NCBI GenBank assembly: GCA_964017045.1
Contig: OZ024807.1
Coordinates: 19,451,813-19,515,812, forward strand
DNA: 64,000 nucleotides
Reading direction: 5' to 3'
Source of the DNA: Omphiscola glabra
Lineage: Eukaryota > Mollusca > Gastropoda > Lymnaeidae
Part shown: piece by piece, positions 61,286 to 64,000 of the stretch
How positions within the stretch are numbered: position 1 is the first letter of the stretch
Layout of the letters: every line of letters begins with the position of its first letter
The notes under the pieces: model-generated
What the model saw: only the letters and a program-made list of their open reading frames with translations
The model's database searches: none
Told to the model about the DNA's origin: nothing
Program-made: the position numbers and the translations under genes

Positions 61286-63028
61286 ACTTCTATGTCGGGT
61301 AACTGCTTGGATACGAAACTGAGGTTAATCTACTTAATTATGATAGTTGATAAGGCAGCGTGCATTTGAACCAGCTTAGATAGAAAAATGTATGATTTTT
61401 TATTTATTTCTACCTATATTTGTAGTGATGTTTGATTTTTATTTCTTTATGTTTCCATGTTTTTATTCTGTAATGAAATCAACCAAGCAAATATGCCAGG
61501 GCTTCATTTTAGGGTATAGTTTTTCTTTCACAACTGCTTCTGAGCACATGTCTACCAGGAAATCCCTCTCTACAAAACATGCACCACCAACAACTCAAGC
61601 CACCTCTCTCTTATTGTCCCACATATTCATCTGAACATCTTTGTATCACTACGCTAACCCACTTGTTTCGTTTTCGCTATACATTAGCCAGCCGCTAAAC
61701 CAACTACACTTACCTTGTTAAACGACTGTGTTCTCACAACATACCATCCGTCTCACAACATTATAACCTACATGCTGGGTATGTTACACAAACATTTCTT
61801 AATGTATATGTGTTCTCGAAGGTATTTGACGTTCCTTTTCTTACGATAGCCTTAATATGAAATTCCATTTCTATCTAGTATTTCGCAACCGAATTCATTA
61901 TTTGTGTTTCCCTCTCCCTTATTTAAATGACCTTTTGTGTCGTTTAGTTACACCCCTTTCCCGTCAACGCCTAACTTACATGTTAACACCAGAACCATCC
62001 ACACCCCCAGTACAAGTCTCCATGTCGTGTATCCAGGACAACCACATCCATTGACAACTAGGCTATCACATTACACGTCTTACTGTCCTGACTATACCCA
62101 ACATCCATTGACAATTATATCATCAAACTACACGTTTTCCCATCGGAACACAACTCTTTATTTAAACCACACAGCCATGTCAAATATCCATGGATAACAC
62201 AGTGTTTCCCAACTTTTTTAACCCACGTCCCAATTATGGCTGTAATATGTTCACTTTATTGTTCATATTTTTCGTTTCCTTATCTTATAATAAAGTTATC
62301 ATAGATAAATATGGCGGAAAGCAATGAGTAAATGTGGTCATAAGAGAAGATGATATTAGATGTAGAAAGGGGAAACAACGACTAAAAGGGATGTTTCAAA
62401 TAAGATGAATGGACATTCATACCTGTCAGCTTACAATGCAAACTAAAAGAACTTCCTAGCAACGCCCTCCCCCTTTTTTTTTTACGATGCGTTGTTTGAA
62501 TTATTTGTCAGAGGGTCTTTGGGTAAAGACGCGGTATCCACCACTTAGCACTAAGCATACTAAATCACAAGTGTTCATGATAAGCTAGTGGGTATAAATT
62601 GATTGTGTCTCGTCGCCGTAACTTATTTGTTATGAGAGGATGATAACACGTTGTGTTATATTTAGTTGAACAATGTTTACGAATTGCTCGTAGTGAGATA
62701 AAATATATACAAAAAAAAAATAATGATGCTATATATTAAAGAGGTGTGGTATTCATTATTTTCAAATACGGATTCATGTGTGAAGTTCTAAAAACGGTGT
62801 GGTTTCTTGAATAATAAAATATTAAATCTTTGTTATAAACAGATTGTGGCCAATCTAAGTAAACAGCCAATGTACCTCGCTTTTCTAGGTCTGAATTCGG
62901 GGAGAAATAATTAAACAAACTTATAAAGTGTTATAAGAATTCGAAAACTACTAAACATTGAAGCAAAGTCCCAAGCGTTATAAACGTACATGTAAGACCT
63001 GTAAAGACAAATATGCCATTGTAAAAAA
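61286..63028. other. Spacer and 5' flank of copy 4
   Basis: I see no supported gene. The last few hundred bases precede the copy 4 start and should hold its promoter, but no element is clear. Confidence 0.35.
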
Positions 63029-63849
63029 ATGGAGTGCATACGAAGTTATTGCAGTAAAAATGTTTTAGTGCTGAGCGTGTTTTCTATATGCGCTGTGTCA
63101 TATGTTTTCTTAATGAATGGCAATTATAACTTTGCATATGAATCGCATTTTGACCCGATTGAACTTAAAGGAAGCACGAACCTAAACAATAACAGATCGA
63201 TGTTTTATGATAGAGACAAACACATGACGGATACAAATTCAACCAGCCTGTATATTCAACATATTTCTAGTTTATTTCAATTTACAGAAGTTAGTTGTTC
63301 AAGATTAATAGCCGGAGACCAACATTACACGGACAATTTGGTAAAAATAGTTCCAACGGTTAAAGGATCTCTCAGTGATGACGACTACATGAATTTAACT
63401 GAAGACTGTGAAACGTTTCGAAAAATTAGAGGTTACATAATTTCGAGCTTAACGGAAGAAGAAAAAGAGTTTCCCATCGCGTACTCCATAATAGCGTTTA
63501 AAAACTCAGAGATGGTGGAGCGCCTCATGCGGTCCATCTACAGACCCCAAAACTATTACTGCATCCACGTGGATATGAAGTCATCAGATTCGTTTCTGCT
63601 GGCGGTGTCAGCTGTTTCTAAATGCTTTGCTAATGTTTTCCTCACGTCGGAAAGAAGCAACGTTTATTGGGGGACCTACACCGTATTAGAACCAGAGCTG
63701 TCTTGTTTGAAGGAACTTTGGCGTTACAGGAAATGGAAATATTTCATAAACCTGACGGGACAGGAGTTTCCATTGAAGACGAATTTCGAGCTCGTTAAAA
63801 TTCTAAAAGCTTACAATGGTGCTAATAATATTGAAGGCGTTGTAAAACG
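63029..63849 (+). CDS. GT14 beta-1,6-N-acetylglucosaminyltransferase-like, copy 4 (first exon, partial)
   Basis: The first coding exon has 821 nt (273 codons plus two bases) and ends at a CG|GTAAGT donor at 63849/63850. Exon length class and donor phase match the other three copies. A membrane anchor is at about residues 12-30 (VLVLSVFSICAVSYVFLM). Landmarks are SCSRLIAGDQHYT, LTEDCETFRKIRGYIISSL, EEKEFPIAYSI, VERLMRSIYRPQNYYCIHVD, TVLEPELSCLKELWRYRKWK and INLTGQEFPLKTNFELVK. It is intact as far as visible. The catalytic Glu and C-terminal exons lie beyond the window. It is oriented opposite to copies 1-3 and divergent from copy 3. Confidence 0.85.
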
Positions 63850-64000
63850 GTAAGTTATTTGAATGTTCTTAAATCATCTAACTACTTGTAGTTATATTTT
63901 TCATGAAATAAATTTTGAATATACTCTTTAAGAATCATTTTGAAATTTCTCTTTTCTTCATTTGTGTCTTTTTTTTTCTATACCATAAAACGTTTAAGGC
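63850..64000 (+). other. Start of intron 1 of copy 4
   Basis: This is sequence after the donor, AT-rich, cut by the window edge. Confidence 0.7.

Noticed and set aside
61857..62197. Overlapping Thr/Pro/His-rich frames
   Set aside because: The composition follows a locally C-rich strand; frames overlap and none has support.
62736..62918. 60-codon minus-strand frame near copy 4, checked as a possible GT14 exon
   Set aside because: It has none of the family motifs and no matching exon phase.
1..64000. LTR retrotransposons, tRNA or rRNA genes
   Set aside because: I found no paired long terminal repeats, gag/pol protease-integrase text, tRNA cloverleaf or rRNA-like sequence by eye. A dedicated tRNA or profile search would be needed to exclude them.

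Overview
The window looks like AT-rich nuclear DNA of an invertebrate animal, most likely a gastropod mollusc. The genes are spliced with GT-AG introns and encode core-2-type (GT14 / GCNT-like) glycosyltransferases. The rest is mostly APE-type LINEs, hAT elements, a Helitron-like element and many minisatellites. The phylum is an inference from this general character; no marker in the window fixes the species.

The recognisable host genes are four paralogues of one family: type II membrane proteins with a beta-1,6-N-acetylglucosaminyltransferase (Branch, GT14) domain. Three lie on the minus strand (copy 1, 1426-5417; copy 2, 21976-34478; copy 3, 45341-51281). A fourth (copy 4, first coding exon 63029-63849) lies on the plus strand, divergent from copy 3, and runs off the right edge. 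The three complete ones share the same five coding exons and intron phases (last four about 84, 140-143, 108 and 191 bp). Copy 1 is open throughout (453 aa). Copy 2 has one TGG-to-TGA nonsense change at codon 236 and a changed IHVD motif, so it is probably a young pseudogene. Copy 3 reads through four exons, then appears to have a 1-bp deletion near its C-terminus.

Between and inside the genes: (i) a 3.28-kb hAT-type element (5927-9206) with perfect 15-bp terminal inverted repeats and a perfect 8-bp target duplication; (ii) hAT-type MITEs at 10826-10990, 25700-25885 and 44575-44652, plus a decayed ZMYM1-like hAT transposase at about 18.0-19.5 kb; (iii) LINE fragments at 7.0, 12.2, 13.4-17.5, 40-44, 47.6 and 60.7 kb, one carrying an unidentified 0.75-kb GC-rich insertion with 14-bp flanking repeats; (iv) a 3.13-kb Helitron-like element (36502-39631) with an internal array of about 171-bp monomers, and a decayed relative of its 3' part near 57 kb.

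Tandem repeats affect the genes directly. Intron 1 of copy 2 holds about 6.35 kb of a 15-bp minisatellite, interrupted by an almost identical second copy of coding exon 2. Intron 4 of copy 3 starts inside a 31-bp minisatellite whose monomer is the exon-4 splice-donor region itself, giving a row of mostly inactivated donors and one consensus decoy. Other minisatellites (47, 20, 53, 44, 28 and 33 bp) sit in introns and spacers. The stretch 53.5-60.6 kb is largely featureless.

The enzymes would act in the Golgi, adding beta-1,6-GlcNAc branches to O-glycans or related acceptors. Their multiplication and uneven decay suggest a birth-and-death family. No prokaryotic, CRISPR or LTR-retrotransposon feature was found.
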